Below are positions 28,547 to 35,996 of a stretch of DNA of 64,000 bases, one piece after another (the stretch's first letter is position 1; every line of letters starts with the position of its first letter). The notes under the pieces are model-generated. The model was given only the letters and a program-made list of their open reading frames with translations, made no database searches and was not told where the DNA came from. Both the position numbers and the translations under genes were made by a program. The DNA comes from Kitasatospora sp. NBC_00315 (GTDB taxonomy: Bacteria; Actinomycetota; Actinomycetes; Streptomycetales; Streptomycetaceae), in NCBI RefSeq assembly GCF_041435095.1, contig NZ_CP108025.1, forward strand, positions 7,068,001-7,132,000, written 5' to 3'.

Positions 28547-29536
28547 ATGCCGCTGCCCAAGGCCGAACTCCACCTTCACATCGAAGGAACCCTGGAGCCC
28601 GAACTCGCCTTCGCCCTCGCCGCCCGCAACGGTGTGACCCTGCCCTACGCGGACACCGGGGAACTGCGGCGCGCCTACTCCTTCAGCGACCTCCAGTCCT
28701 TCCTGGACCTCTACTACGCGCTGATGGCCGTGCTGCGCACCGAGGACGACTTCGCCGATCTCGCCGACGCCTACCTGACCCGCGCCGCCGCCCAGGGCGT
28801 GCGGCACGCGGAGATCTTCTTCGACCCGCAGGCGCACACCGCCCGCGGCGTGGAGATCGCCACCGTCATCGAGGGCCTCTCGCGGGCACTGGAGCGCAGT
28901 GAGGAGCGGCACGGCATCAGCACCCGGCTGATCATGTGCTTCCTGCGCGACGAGTCGGCCGAATCGGCGCTGGTGACCTTCGAGGCCGCCCGCCCGCACC
29001 TGCACCGGATCGCCGGTGTCGGGCTGGACTCCGCCGAGGTCGGCAACCCGCCGGCGAAGTTCCGCGAGGTCTACCAACTGGCCGCCGCCGCCGGACTGCA
29101 CCGCGTCGCGCACGCGGGTGAGGAAGGTCCGGCCGCGTACGTCCGCGAGGCGCTCGACGTGCTGGGGGTGGAGCGGATCGACCACGGCCTGCGCAGCCTG
29201 GAGGACGCGGAGCTGGTCGAGCGGCTGGCCCACGAGCAGATCCCGCTGACCCTGTGCCCGCTGTCCAACGTCCGGCTGCGCTGCATCGACGCCCTCACCG
29301 ACCACCCGCTGCGCCGGATGCTGGACGCGGGCCTGCTGGTCACCGTCAACTCCGACGACCCGGCGTACTTCGGCGGCTACGTCGAGGACAACTTCACCGC
29401 CGTCCGCGACGCGCTGGGCCTGGACGACGAGACGCTGCGCCTGCTCGCCGCGAACTCCTTCCGGGCCGCGTTCCTGGACGAGCCGCGCCGGCAGCAGCTG
29501 CTCGCCGAGGTGGCGGCGTACGACTTCGCCGGCTGA
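28547..29536 (+). CDS. Adenine deaminase (ADA superfamily, Aah1 type)
   Basis: A 329-residue metal-dependent deaminase. It has His9/His11 (ELHLHIEGTLEPEL), His188 with Glu191 (HAGEEGP), Asp211-His212 (RIDHGLR), LCPLSN (235-240) and Asp269-Asp270 (VNSDDPAYFGGYVEDNF). The FFDPQAHTxRG segment, the SxEVGxPPxKF pattern and SDDPAYFGGY match yeast Aah1/Pseudomonas-type adenine deaminases rather than adenosine deaminases. It should convert adenine to hypoxanthine in purine salvage. It would often be labelled adenosine deaminase by default. It is possibly co-transcribed with the HPP gene. Confidence 0.85.
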   Translation: MPLPKAELHLHIEGTLEPELAFALAARNGVTLPYADTGELRRAYSFSDLQSFLDLYYALMAVLRTEDDFADLADAYLTRAAAQGVRHAEIFFDPQAHTARGVEIATVIEGLSRALERSEERHGISTRLIMCFLRDESAESALVTFEAARPHLHRIAGVGLDSAEVGNPPAKFREVYQLAAAAGLHRVAHAGEEGPAAYVREALDVLGVERIDHGLRSLEDAELVERLAHEQIPLTLCPLSNVRLRCIDALTDHPLRRMLDAGLLVTVNSDDPAYFGGYVEDNFTAVRDALGLDDETLRLLAANSFRAAFLDEPRRQQLLAEVAAYDFAG

Positions 29537-29588
29537 GCGCGGCCGGGCCGGGCGACGGCCCGCCCGGCCCGCCCCGTCCGTGGCGGGT

Positions 29589-29622
29589 GCGCGCTCCCGT
29601 GAAGGGGTTCACGGGAGCGCGC
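29589..29622. terminator. Bidirectional terminator
   Basis: Perfect 15-base arms (29589-29603 and 29608-29622) with a GGGG loop. It lies between the convergent adenine deaminase and VKOR genes. Confidence 0.85.
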
Positions 29623-29628
29623 GGCGCG

Positions 29629-30276
29629 TCACAGCAGGGTGCGCCAGTAGTACCAGAACCGGTTGAGGATCATCAGGACGATCACCGCGTACCACAGCGC
29701 CGGCACCACCCAGTGGTAGCGCGCGGCCTCGCGGACGGCCGGGCGCAGCCGCGCGGACACCGGGATGACGCCGTTCCTGAGATTGTTCAGGGTGGTGTAC
29801 CAGAACAGCGGGATCATCGCGGCCCAGACCACCATGCAGTACGGGCAGAGCGCGCCGATCCGGTACAGCGTCTGGGTCATCAGCCAGGTCGCGAAGCCGA
29901 TGCCGAACACCGTGCCGGCCTGCAGGCCGAGCCAGAACCACCGCCGGTAGCGGGCCCCGGCGAGGAGTCCGGCGCCCACCGCCATCACCACGGCGAAGCC
30001 GATCAGGCCGAGGATGGAGTTCGGGAAGCCGAACGCCGCGGCCTGGTCGCTGCCCATCACCGAGCCGCAGCTGATGATCGGGTTGATGTTGCAGTTGGGC
30101 ACGTACGACGGATCCTCCAGCAGGCGGATCTTGTCGATGGTCAGCACGACCGACGAGGCCAGGCCGAGCGCACCGGTGACGACCAGCAGCCAGGCGAAGG
30201 CCCGGCCCGCTCCGATCACGCCGGCCGCGTCGCCGGTACGGGTGGCCCCGCCGCCGTCCAGGTCGGCGCGGGTCAT
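29629..30276 (-). CDS. VKOR family membrane oxidoreductase
   Basis: A 215-residue protein with four to five helices. The loop cysteines Cys62 and Cys70 (NCNINPIISCGSVM) and the active-site CPYC (144-147) are all present. Bacterial VKOR reoxidises DsbA-like proteins using quinone. Its ATG overlaps the stop codon of the DsbA-like gene (ATGA at 30273-30276), so the two are translationally coupled: DsbA first, VKOR second. The protein ends in a fifth hydrophobic segment (ALWYAVIVLMILNRFWYYWRTLL). It ends seven bases before a bidirectional terminator. Confidence 0.95.
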   Translation of the reverse strand: MTRADLDGGGATRTGDAAGVIGAGRAFAWLLVVTGALGLASSVVLTIDKIRLLEDPSYVPNCNINPIISCGSVMGSDQAAAFGFPNSILGLIGFAVVMAVGAGLLAGARYRRWFWLGLQAGTVFGIGFATWLMTQTLYRIGALCPYCMVVWAAMIPLFWYTTLNNLRNGVIPVSARLRPAVREAARYHWVVPALWYAVIVLMILNRFWYYWRTLL

Positions 30277-31136
30277 CCGATCGCCTGCTTCACCAGGGCG
30301 GTGTACTGGTCCGGGGTGACCGCGGCGCCGTCGGTGAAGACGTCGAGCTTCTTGCCGTCCAGCTCGAACGTCGGGGTGCCGGTGACGCCGCTGTTGTCGA
30401 AGGCCCTGGACACCTCGGCCGCCCACGGCGCGTAGGTGCCCTCCTGGACGGCCTTGACGAACGCGTCCGTCCTCAGCCCCGGCACCTTGCCGGCCAGGTC
30501 CAGCAGGTGGTTCACATCGCCGAAGCCGTCCTCGCGCTCGTCCGGCTGGTTGGCGTAGAGCACGTCGTGGAACTGCTTGAACTTGTCCATGCCCTCGTTG
30601 AGCGCGGCTCCGGCGGCGGCGAGCGCGGTGCGCGAGCCCTTGCCGCCGAGCCCCTTGTCGAGGAAGGTCGCCAGGTGGTATTCGATCTTGTACGTGCCAC
30701 TGTCGGCGAGCGCCTGCACGGTGGGCCCGTCGGTGGTCTCCAGCTGCTGGCAGTACGGGCAGCGGAAGTCCTCGTACACCTTCAGCGTGTGCGGGGCGTC
30801 GGCCTTGCCGTAGGTGATCACGGTGCCGTCCGAGCCGCTCGCGTTGGCGGGCAGCACCAACGGGCCGCTCGCCTGCGCGCCGCCGGAGCCGCCGACGGCG
30901 AAGGCGACGCCCGCCGCGAGGGCGAGTACGGCGGCCGAGGCCGCGCCGACGACCACCCGGCGGCGGATCTTCGCGGAGCGGTCGGCGCGCTGCCGCTCCT
31001 CGCGCAGGCGCTCGGTGGCGGCCCGCTTGGAGGTGTTCCGCTGCCGCGCGCCGTGGCCGGACCGCTCGCCGGTCCCGGGCCCGTCACCGTTCTCGGGTCG
31101 GTCGCTGTTCTTGGGCCGGTCGCTGTTCTTGCTCAT
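30273..31136 (-). CDS. Membrane-anchored DsbA-like thiol oxidoreductase (copy 2)
   Basis: A 287-residue paralogue of 3325-4194. It has an Asp/Asn/Arg-Pro repeat arm (SKNSDRPKNSDRP), a membrane anchor (61-81) and a DsbA domain with CPYC (126-129) and the cis-Pro loop GTPT (about 253-256). From residue 95 on it matches the first copy closely (LVLPANASGSDGTVITYGK). It is translationally coupled to VKOR downstream and lies 108 bases downstream of a membrane-protein gene that also has a paralogue in the first cluster. It is expected to be the main disulfide donor in exported proteins. Confidence 0.95.
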   Translation of the reverse strand: MSKNSDRPKNSDRPENGDGPGTGERSGHGARQRNTSKRAATERLREERQRADRSAKIRRRVVVGAASAAVLALAAGVAFAVGGSGGAQASGPLVLPANASGSDGTVITYGKADAPHTLKVYEDFRCPYCQQLETTDGPTVQALADSGTYKIEYHLATFLDKGLGGKGSRTALAAAGAALNEGMDKFKQFHDVLYANQPDEREDGFGDVNHLLDLAGKVPGLRTDAFVKAVQEGTYAPWAAEVSRAFDNSGVTGTPTFELDGKKLDVFTDGAAVTPDQYTALVKQAIG

Positions 31137-31244
31137 GGGGAGGTCGTCCTGTGCTCGATCGGAGGTCGGCTGGCGCGGGCGGGCCCGCGGGAAGGCGGGC
31201 GGGCCGGGCGCGACGGAGCGACCGCTGAGCGCGCAGGAGGCGTC

Positions 31245-31946
31245 TCAGCAGGCCGGGACGAGCGCGGGAGGACCACGCCGGACAGCCGGGTCGAGCGGAA
31301 CGTCCACGGCGGGGATGTGCTCCCGGCTCGCGGAGGGGAACGGGATCCGGCCCAGCGGCCGGGCCGGAACCGGCGCGGTGAGCAGCCGGGGCCAGTGGGC
31401 GGCGGCGTCCACGAAGCTCTGCAGGAAGTCGCGCAGCGTCCGCAGCGCCTGCGCGAGGCCGCTCAGGGCGGCGTCCGCCCGCCGCAGCCAGAACGCGGCC
31501 ACCAACGCGATCACCGTGTGCACCAGGAGCAGCAGCAGACCCCCGGCCGCCGTGGGGACGGCCCCGGGAAGCGCCCGGTCGCCGTGGCCGAACAGGCCGC
31601 CGTCGCCGACCAGGAAGGCGCCCACCGAACCGCCACGGCAGACCAGCGGCTCGAAGGCGTGCAGGCCCGCCGGGGCGGCCCCGGGGCGGCAGGTCGCCTG
31701 CGCGAGGTCGAACAGCACCGAGAGGGCCAGTTGGAGGGGGAGGAAGACGGCGGCGATCCGCCAGAATCCGCGCACGGAACCGGCCAGGGCCAGCGCCACC
31801 GCGAAGACGGCGCCGCCCGCGAGGGCCAGGACGGGCAGGGGCAGCGGGCGGCCGGTGACCAGCACCTGGCCGAGCGCGGCGAGCAGGACGACCAGCGCGG
31901 CGAACACCGCCGCGCGCAGGGTCCTGGTGGCCGGGCTGCTGCTCAT
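31245..31946 (-). CDS. Four-helix membrane protein with RRGPP tail (thiol variant, copy 2)
   Basis: A 233-residue paralogue of 4343-5014. Helices lie at about 11-31, 38-57, 64-82 and 137-155. The loop between helices 3 and 4 has Cys86 and Cys103 (LVCRGGS), and the protein ends VRRGPPALVPAC with terminal Cys233. The conserved cysteine pair, the terminal VPAC and the DsbA/VKOR genes on the same strand suggest a thiol relay or target of the oxidation system. The ATG at 31946 is chosen by alignment with the other copy. No established family name is recalled for it. Confidence 0.75.
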   Translation of the reverse strand: MSSSPATRTLRAAVFAALVVLLAALGQVLVTGRPLPLPVLALAGGAVFAVALALAGSVRGFWRIAAVFLPLQLALSVLFDLAQATCRPGAAPAGLHAFEPLVCRGGSVGAFLVGDGGLFGHGDRALPGAVPTAAGGLLLLLVHTVIALVAAFWLRRADAALSGLAQALRTLRDFLQSFVDAAAHWPRLLTAPVPARPLGRIPFPSASREHIPAVDVPLDPAVRRGPPALVPAC

Positions 31947-32165
31947 GTCATCCGAGTCTGCCACAGGGCCTCACCCGAACCGTCGGCCTGTGAAGATCCT
32001 CACGACCGGGCCTTCTCTTACGGTGCGCCTACGGGGAGGTGTGCAGCGGAGCCGTTCGGGACGGCGGTGGGGACGGCGCTGGGGTGCCCGGTGAGGACGG
32101 CGGTGGGGACGGCTGGGGTGTCGCCGTGGTGCCGGTGCCGGGATGGGGGTAGGTGGGGCGGGGGC

Positions 32166-32205
32166 GGTGCCGGGGCTGCGGTGCCGGGGCTGCGGTGCCG
32201 GGGTG
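32166..32205. repeat. 14-bp tandem repeat
   Basis: GGTGCCGGGGCTGC repeats about 2.9 times just before the Fpg/Nei gene. It lies in an otherwise non-coding 278-base gap. Confidence 0.7.
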
Positions 32206-32224
32206 TCTGCGGGAGACTTCTTCC

Positions 32225-33106
32225 ATGCCGGAACTGCCCGAGGTCGAGGCACTCACCGCCTTCCTCGCCGACCAGCTGGTCGGCCGCACGATCGCGCGGG
32301 TGTACCCGGTCGCGGTGAGCGCGCTGAAGACCTACGCCCCGCCGGTCACGGATCTCCAGGGCCGTCGGGTGGAGGCGGTCGGGCGGCACGGCAAGTTCCT
32401 CGACATCACCGCCCTCGACGCCGAGGCGCAGGGCCTGCACCTGGTGGTGCACCTGGCCCGGGCCGGCTGGCTGCGCTGGCGGGAGAACCTGCCGCCCGAG
32501 CCGCCGCACCCGGGCAAGGGGCCGCTCGCGCTGCGGCTGTGCCTGGCCGAACCGCAGGGCGCGGGGTTCGACCTGACCGAAGCCGGTACCCAGAAGCGGC
32601 TGGCGGTCCACTGCGTCCGGGATCCGGCGGAGATCCCCGGCATCGCCCGGCTCGGGCCGGACCCGCTCGCGCCGGAGTTCACCCTGGACGTCTTCGCCGG
32701 ACTGCTGCACGGCGAGCGGCGTCGGCTCAAGGGCGTCCTACGGGACCAGGGGGTGATCGCGGGTATCGGGAACGCGTACTCGGACGAGGTGCTGCACGCG
32801 GCCCGGATGTCGCCCTACAAGCCGGCCGCCGGTCTGTCGGAGGAGGAGACGGCGCGGCTCTACGAGGCGCTGGGCAGCACGCTGCGAGACGCGGTCGAGC
32901 GCTCGCGCGGATTGGCGGCCGGTCTGCTGAAGGCGGAGAAGAAGAGCGGGCTGCGGGTGCACGGCCGGGCCGGGCAGCCCTGCCCGGTCTGCGGTGACAC
33001 CATTCGCGAGGTCTCGTTCAGCGACTCCTCCCTGCAGTACTGCCCGACCTGCCAGACGGGTGGCAAGCCGCTCGCGGACCGCCGGCTCTCGCGCCTGCTG
33101 AAGTAG
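32225..33106 (+). CDS. Fpg/Nei family DNA glycosylase
   Basis: A 293-residue bifunctional base-excision repair glycosylase/AP lyase. It begins MPELPEVE, with the catalytic Pro2 and Glu3. A conserved Lys lies in RHGKFLDI, the H2TH region is GNAYSDEVLHAARMSPYK, and the C-terminal zinc finger is CPVC (x16) CPTC. HGK and the H2TH details could fit either Fpg or a Nei-like enzyme; the substrate is not assigned. It has no closely spaced partner. The start ATG 32225 is preceded by a GC-rich repeat region and a weak ribosome site. Confidence 0.9.
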   Translation: MPELPEVEALTAFLADQLVGRTIARVYPVAVSALKTYAPPVTDLQGRRVEAVGRHGKFLDITALDAEAQGLHLVVHLARAGWLRWRENLPPEPPHPGKGPLALRLCLAEPQGAGFDLTEAGTQKRLAVHCVRDPAEIPGIARLGPDPLAPEFTLDVFAGLLHGERRRLKGVLRDQGVIAGIGNAYSDEVLHAARMSPYKPAAGLSEEETARLYEALGSTLRDAVERSRGLAAGLLKAEKKSGLRVHGRAGQPCPVCGDTIREVSFSDSSLQYCPTCQTGGKPLADRRLSRLLK

Positions 33107-33279
33107 CCACCGCGGCGGGAGCGGGCACCCGGCCGGGGCCCACGCTGGGGTGGACGGCCCGGTCGTGCCCCGGTCCGGCGGGTCGGGTCCGGCGCCTCAG
33201 TGGCCCGTTCGGGTGGTGATCGGGCCCGCTGGGACCGGGTTCGGCTGGGCTCGGCCTCGGACGGGGGAAGGCATCTGAC

Positions 33280-34293
33280 ATGTTGTCGTATCGACAGATT
33301 GTCTCTCGAAGGATGCTCCTGGCGAGTGCCGGCATCACCCTGCTCGGGGTGAGTGGTTGCGGCGGACCACCGAAGGGCGAAGCGGACAACGCGTCCCCGA
33401 CCGGCCCCGGGCCGGCCGGGGCGACGAGTCCCGGTCCGGGCCCGAGTCCGGGCTCGGCGCCCCCCTCCGGCCCGACCGGCGGCGCGAGCCCGCATCCCGG
33501 TTCGGCGCCGGCTTCGGTGTCCTCATCGGCCACGGCGGCCGGACGCCCGTCGGCTGCCGCGACGGCGCCGTCGCAGCCGCCGTCGCAGCCCCCGTCCCTG
33601 TCGCCGTCGCCGTCGTTCTCGTCTCCCGCGTCGTCGGCGCCGACCGGGTCGTCGATGCCCGCGCCCGCCGCACCCGCCGCGCGCGGGGCGCTGGATCCGG
33701 CGAAGAACGCTCCGCTCAACGAACTCTCCCGCGACGGACGGGTGCTGGCCCTCACGATCGATGACGGTCCGGACCCTCGCAACACCCCCGCCGTACTCGC
33801 CGTCCTGCGCCGGTACGGCGTCCGGGCCACCTTCTTCATGGTGGGCCAGAACGCCGCGGCCAACCCCTCGCTGGTCCGCGCCGTCGCGGACGAGGGCCAC
33901 CACATCGCCAACCACACCTGGTCCCACCCCGACCTGCGCCGTCTCACGGAGGCGCAGGTGAACGCCGAACTCCAGCGCACCTGCGACGTGTTGGAGAAGC
34001 TCACCGGCAAGCCGCCGACCTGGTTCCGGGCGCCCGGCGGGGACTGGGCCCCGGTGACCATCCGGGTGTGCTCGGCGCTGGGTCTGCGGCCGATGGGCTG
34101 GTCGGTGGATCCGATGGACTGGGCGCGCCCCGGTACGGCCGCCATCACCACACGCGTCCTGACCGCCGTGCGGCCGGGCTCGATCGTGCTCAACCACGAC
34201 GGGGGCGGCGACCGTTCGCAGACCGTCGCCGCGCTGCGCGCCTACCTGCCGGTGCTCATCGACCGGGGCTACGCGTTCACGGCGCCGCCCTGA
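33280..34293 (+). CDS. Polysaccharide deacetylase lipoprotein
   Basis: A 337-residue exported lipoprotein. The signal sequence SRRMLLASAGITLLGVSGC has a lipobox ending at Cys27, and the twin arginines make Tat export possible. A 110-residue Pro/Ser/Gly linker follows, then a NodB domain (about 155-335) with TIDDGPD (Asp161, Asp162) and HTWSH (His212, His216) metal site, and the later RAPGGDW and NHDGGG motifs. It should deacetylate a cell-wall or extracellular N-acetyl glycan. The ribosome site GGAAGG lies eight bases before ATG 33280. Confidence 0.9.
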   Translation: MLSYRQIVSRRMLLASAGITLLGVSGCGGPPKGEADNASPTGPGPAGATSPGPGPSPGSAPPSGPTGGASPHPGSAPASVSSSATAAGRPSAAATAPSQPPSQPPSLSPSPSFSSPASSAPTGSSMPAPAAPAARGALDPAKNAPLNELSRDGRVLALTIDDGPDPRNTPAVLAVLRRYGVRATFFMVGQNAAANPSLVRAVADEGHHIANHTWSHPDLRRLTEAQVNAELQRTCDVLEKLTGKPPTWFRAPGGDWAPVTIRVCSALGLRPMGWSVDPMDWARPGTAAITTRVLTAVRPGSIVLNHDGGGDRSQTVAALRAYLPVLIDRGYAFTAPP

Positions 34294-34386
34294 CCGGCCC
34301 CGGGCAGGGCGGCCTCGCGAGGTGTCGACGGCCGACCGGGTGACCGTGGCGCACGTAGCGGCTTCAGGGGTAAAACCACCCAAATA

Positions 34387-34411
34387 GGTGAAATAGAAGA
34401 ACCGTTTCACC
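34387..34411. promoter_or_regulatory. Inverted repeat in an AT-rich promoter patch
   Basis: GGTGAAA (34387-34393) and TTTCACC (34405-34411) with an 11-base spacer. They sit in one of the most AT-rich patches in the window, upstream of the small secreted protein gene. Confidence 0.45.
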
Positions 34412-34469
34412 ACTTTTGCGGCCCATAGGGTGATTCTGCACCGCACCACTTGGAAAAGGATCACCTCTC

Positions 34470-34808
34470 ATGCGTCTCCGCAACGCCGCGATCGCCGCCG
34501 CCAGCGCCCTCACCCTCGTGCTGGCCGTCCCGGGTTCGGCCTCCGCCGCGGACGGCGAATTCCGGTACACCCACCGCGACGCGGCGGGCGAGCGGCACAT
34601 CGGGTGGCTGCTCGGCCCGGCCAGCGGGGAGTGCGTCGACCTGCCCGAGGCGACGGAGCAGAATCCCGCGTACGCGCCGAAGAACCGCACGGGCTCCACC
34701 GCCACGGTCTTCCTGGACCTCGACTGCCACGGCGACGTCTTCTCCTCGCTGCGCCCGGGCGGTGTGGCGTCGGAGCGACTGCTGATGCGTTCGGTGATGT
34801 TCTCCTGA
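34470..34808 (+). CDS. Small secreted protein with two cysteines
   Basis: A 112-residue exported protein with a clear signal peptide (MRLRNAAIAAASALTLVLAV, cleavage after ASA at about 27). The mature part contains Cys55 and Cys86, which can form one disulfide, in a pattern (GSTATVFLDLDCHGDVFSSL, PGGVASERLLMRSVMFS) shared by many small streptomycete secreted proteins of unknown role. The AT-rich upstream region suggests a strong, regulated promoter. No enzyme motif is visible. It is a single gene. Confidence 0.75.
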   Translation: MRLRNAAIAAASALTLVLAVPGSASAADGEFRYTHRDAAGERHIGWLLGPASGECVDLPEATEQNPAYAPKNRTGSTATVFLDLDCHGDVFSSLRPGGVASERLLMRSVMFS

Positions 34809-35245
34809 CCGGGTGCCCGCGTTGACGAGGGGCTCGGCCTGACACGACGGCAGCCGGGAGCCGAGCCGGTCGGCTCGGCCTCGGCCGCTCGGCCCCCGAC
34901 TGCTCGGACCGCGAGGTCCGACGCCGTGTCAGGCAGCCGCACCGCTCGGCGCCTCAAGCCGTCCGGTCGCCGGCCGGTCCCACGAGCGGTACCGGCGACC
35001 TGCACGCACCCCCCGCGACGCGGCGGGCCGGGCGCTTTGACGTCGCCGACCACTGCCCCACACTGGAAGGCGACGCAGCGCCCCGGTCCGACTCGTCTCC
35101 GCATGACGGAGCCGGGGCGCCGATATGCCGGCCCGCGATGTGTCGGAGTTCGGCGGCCTGCGGGTGTCCAGAACGTGCCACCGGCTCCGTCCCAGGGGCA
35201 CCAGCGGCCACCACCGACTGTTCGGACGAAGAGGGAGAAGCCAGC
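34809..35245. other. Gene-free stretch
   Basis: 437 bases between the small secreted protein gene and the VOC gene. It is GC-rich, with scattered GGCTCGGC-type inverted repeats downstream of 34830 that may terminate the first gene. No supportable coding sequence. Confidence 0.5.
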
Positions 35246-35686
35246 ATGGCGATTCAGCGGATGGACAACGTCGGCATCGTCGTCGAGGACCTGGACGCCG
35301 CCATCGCGTTCTTCGCGGAACTCGGTATGGAGCTGGAGGGCAGGGCGGAGGTCGAGGGCCTCTTCGCCGACCGGTGCACCGGGCTCGACGGCGTCCGCTG
35401 TGACATCGCGATGCTCCGGACCCCGGACGGTCACAGCCGGCTCGAGCTGGCGAAGTACCGCAGCCCCGAAGTGATCAGCGCCGGGCCGCGCAACCGGCCG
35501 CACAACGTTCTGGGCACGCACCGCGTGATGTTCGCCGTCGACGACGTCGAGGACACCGTTGCCCGCCTGCGCCCTCACGGCGCCGAACTCATCGGCGAGA
35601 TCGCCCGGTTCGAGGACAGCTATCTGCTCTGCTACGTCCGTGGCCCGGAGGGCGTCATCGTCGGACTGGCCGAGCAGCTTCGCTGA
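35246..35686 (+). CDS. VOC family (glyoxalase-fold) protein
   Basis: A 146-residue vicinal-oxygen-chelate protein with two beta-alpha-beta-beta-beta modules, starting MAIQRMDNVGIVVEDLDAA with a purine-rich GAGGGAGAAG upstream. Metal ligand positions are suggested by the first-strand MDNVGIVVED (no His), HRVMFAVDD and SRLELAKY. The first usual His of glyoxalase I is not visible, so the reaction is unclear; dioxygenase or antibiotic-binding roles are possible. It is a single gene, 310 bases before the cellulase gene. Confidence 0.8.
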   Translation: MAIQRMDNVGIVVEDLDAAIAFFAELGMELEGRAEVEGLFADRCTGLDGVRCDIAMLRTPDGHSRLELAKYRSPEVISAGPRNRPHNVLGTHRVMFAVDDVEDTVARLRPHGAELIGEIARFEDSYLLCYVRGPEGVIVGLAEQLR

Positions 35687-35868
35687 TCAGGAGCAGCCCG
35701 AGCAGGTGGCCGAACGAGGTCGTCGAGTGGCCCGCTCGGGCTCCCCGGGCGTGCGCCGCCCTCGCGCCGCCTCCTCGGTGGTCGGCCGGTCCATTGACAC
35801 GCCGCTGCGCCGCCTCCACCATGGTCGGCGCCGCAGCACTGTTCACCGGGGACGTTCAGGGCGTGAAG

Positions 35869-35882
35869 TGGGAGCGCTCCCA
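35869..35882. promoter_or_regulatory. CebR operator
   Basis: TGGGAGCGCTCCCA is a perfect 14-base palindrome that matches the CebR box of streptomycetes. CebR is released by cellobiose or cellotriose. The box lies 115 bases before the GH9 start, consistent with cellulase induction. Confidence 0.85.
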
Positions 35883-35886
35883 CGCT

Positions 35887-35904
35887 TTGCAGGCTCACCT
35901 GCAA
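35887..35904. promoter_or_regulatory. Second inverted repeat in cellulase promoter
   Basis: TTGCAGG, four bases, then CCTGCAA: a perfect 7-4-7 inverted repeat five bases downstream of the CebR box. It may be a second operator or a transcript hairpin. Confidence 0.5.
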
Positions 35905-35996
35905 CACCGCGTCCGTACGGCCCCGTCCTGCCCGGCACCGCACGCCGTCGCCCCCTGTGGACGGCCCCCACCTGCGATGTTCAGCGGAAGGTAGCC

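Larger units (their letters stand above)
35687..35996. other. Cellulase promoter region
   Basis: 310 bases upstream of the GH9 gene. It holds a CebR-type operator and a second 18-base inverted repeat, listed separately. No gene is supported. Confidence 0.7.

Noticed and set aside
33280..34293. A biosynthetic gene cluster around the deacetylase, cellulase and exporters
   Set aside because: No core synthase, cyclase or tailoring enzymes are present; the genes are separate units.
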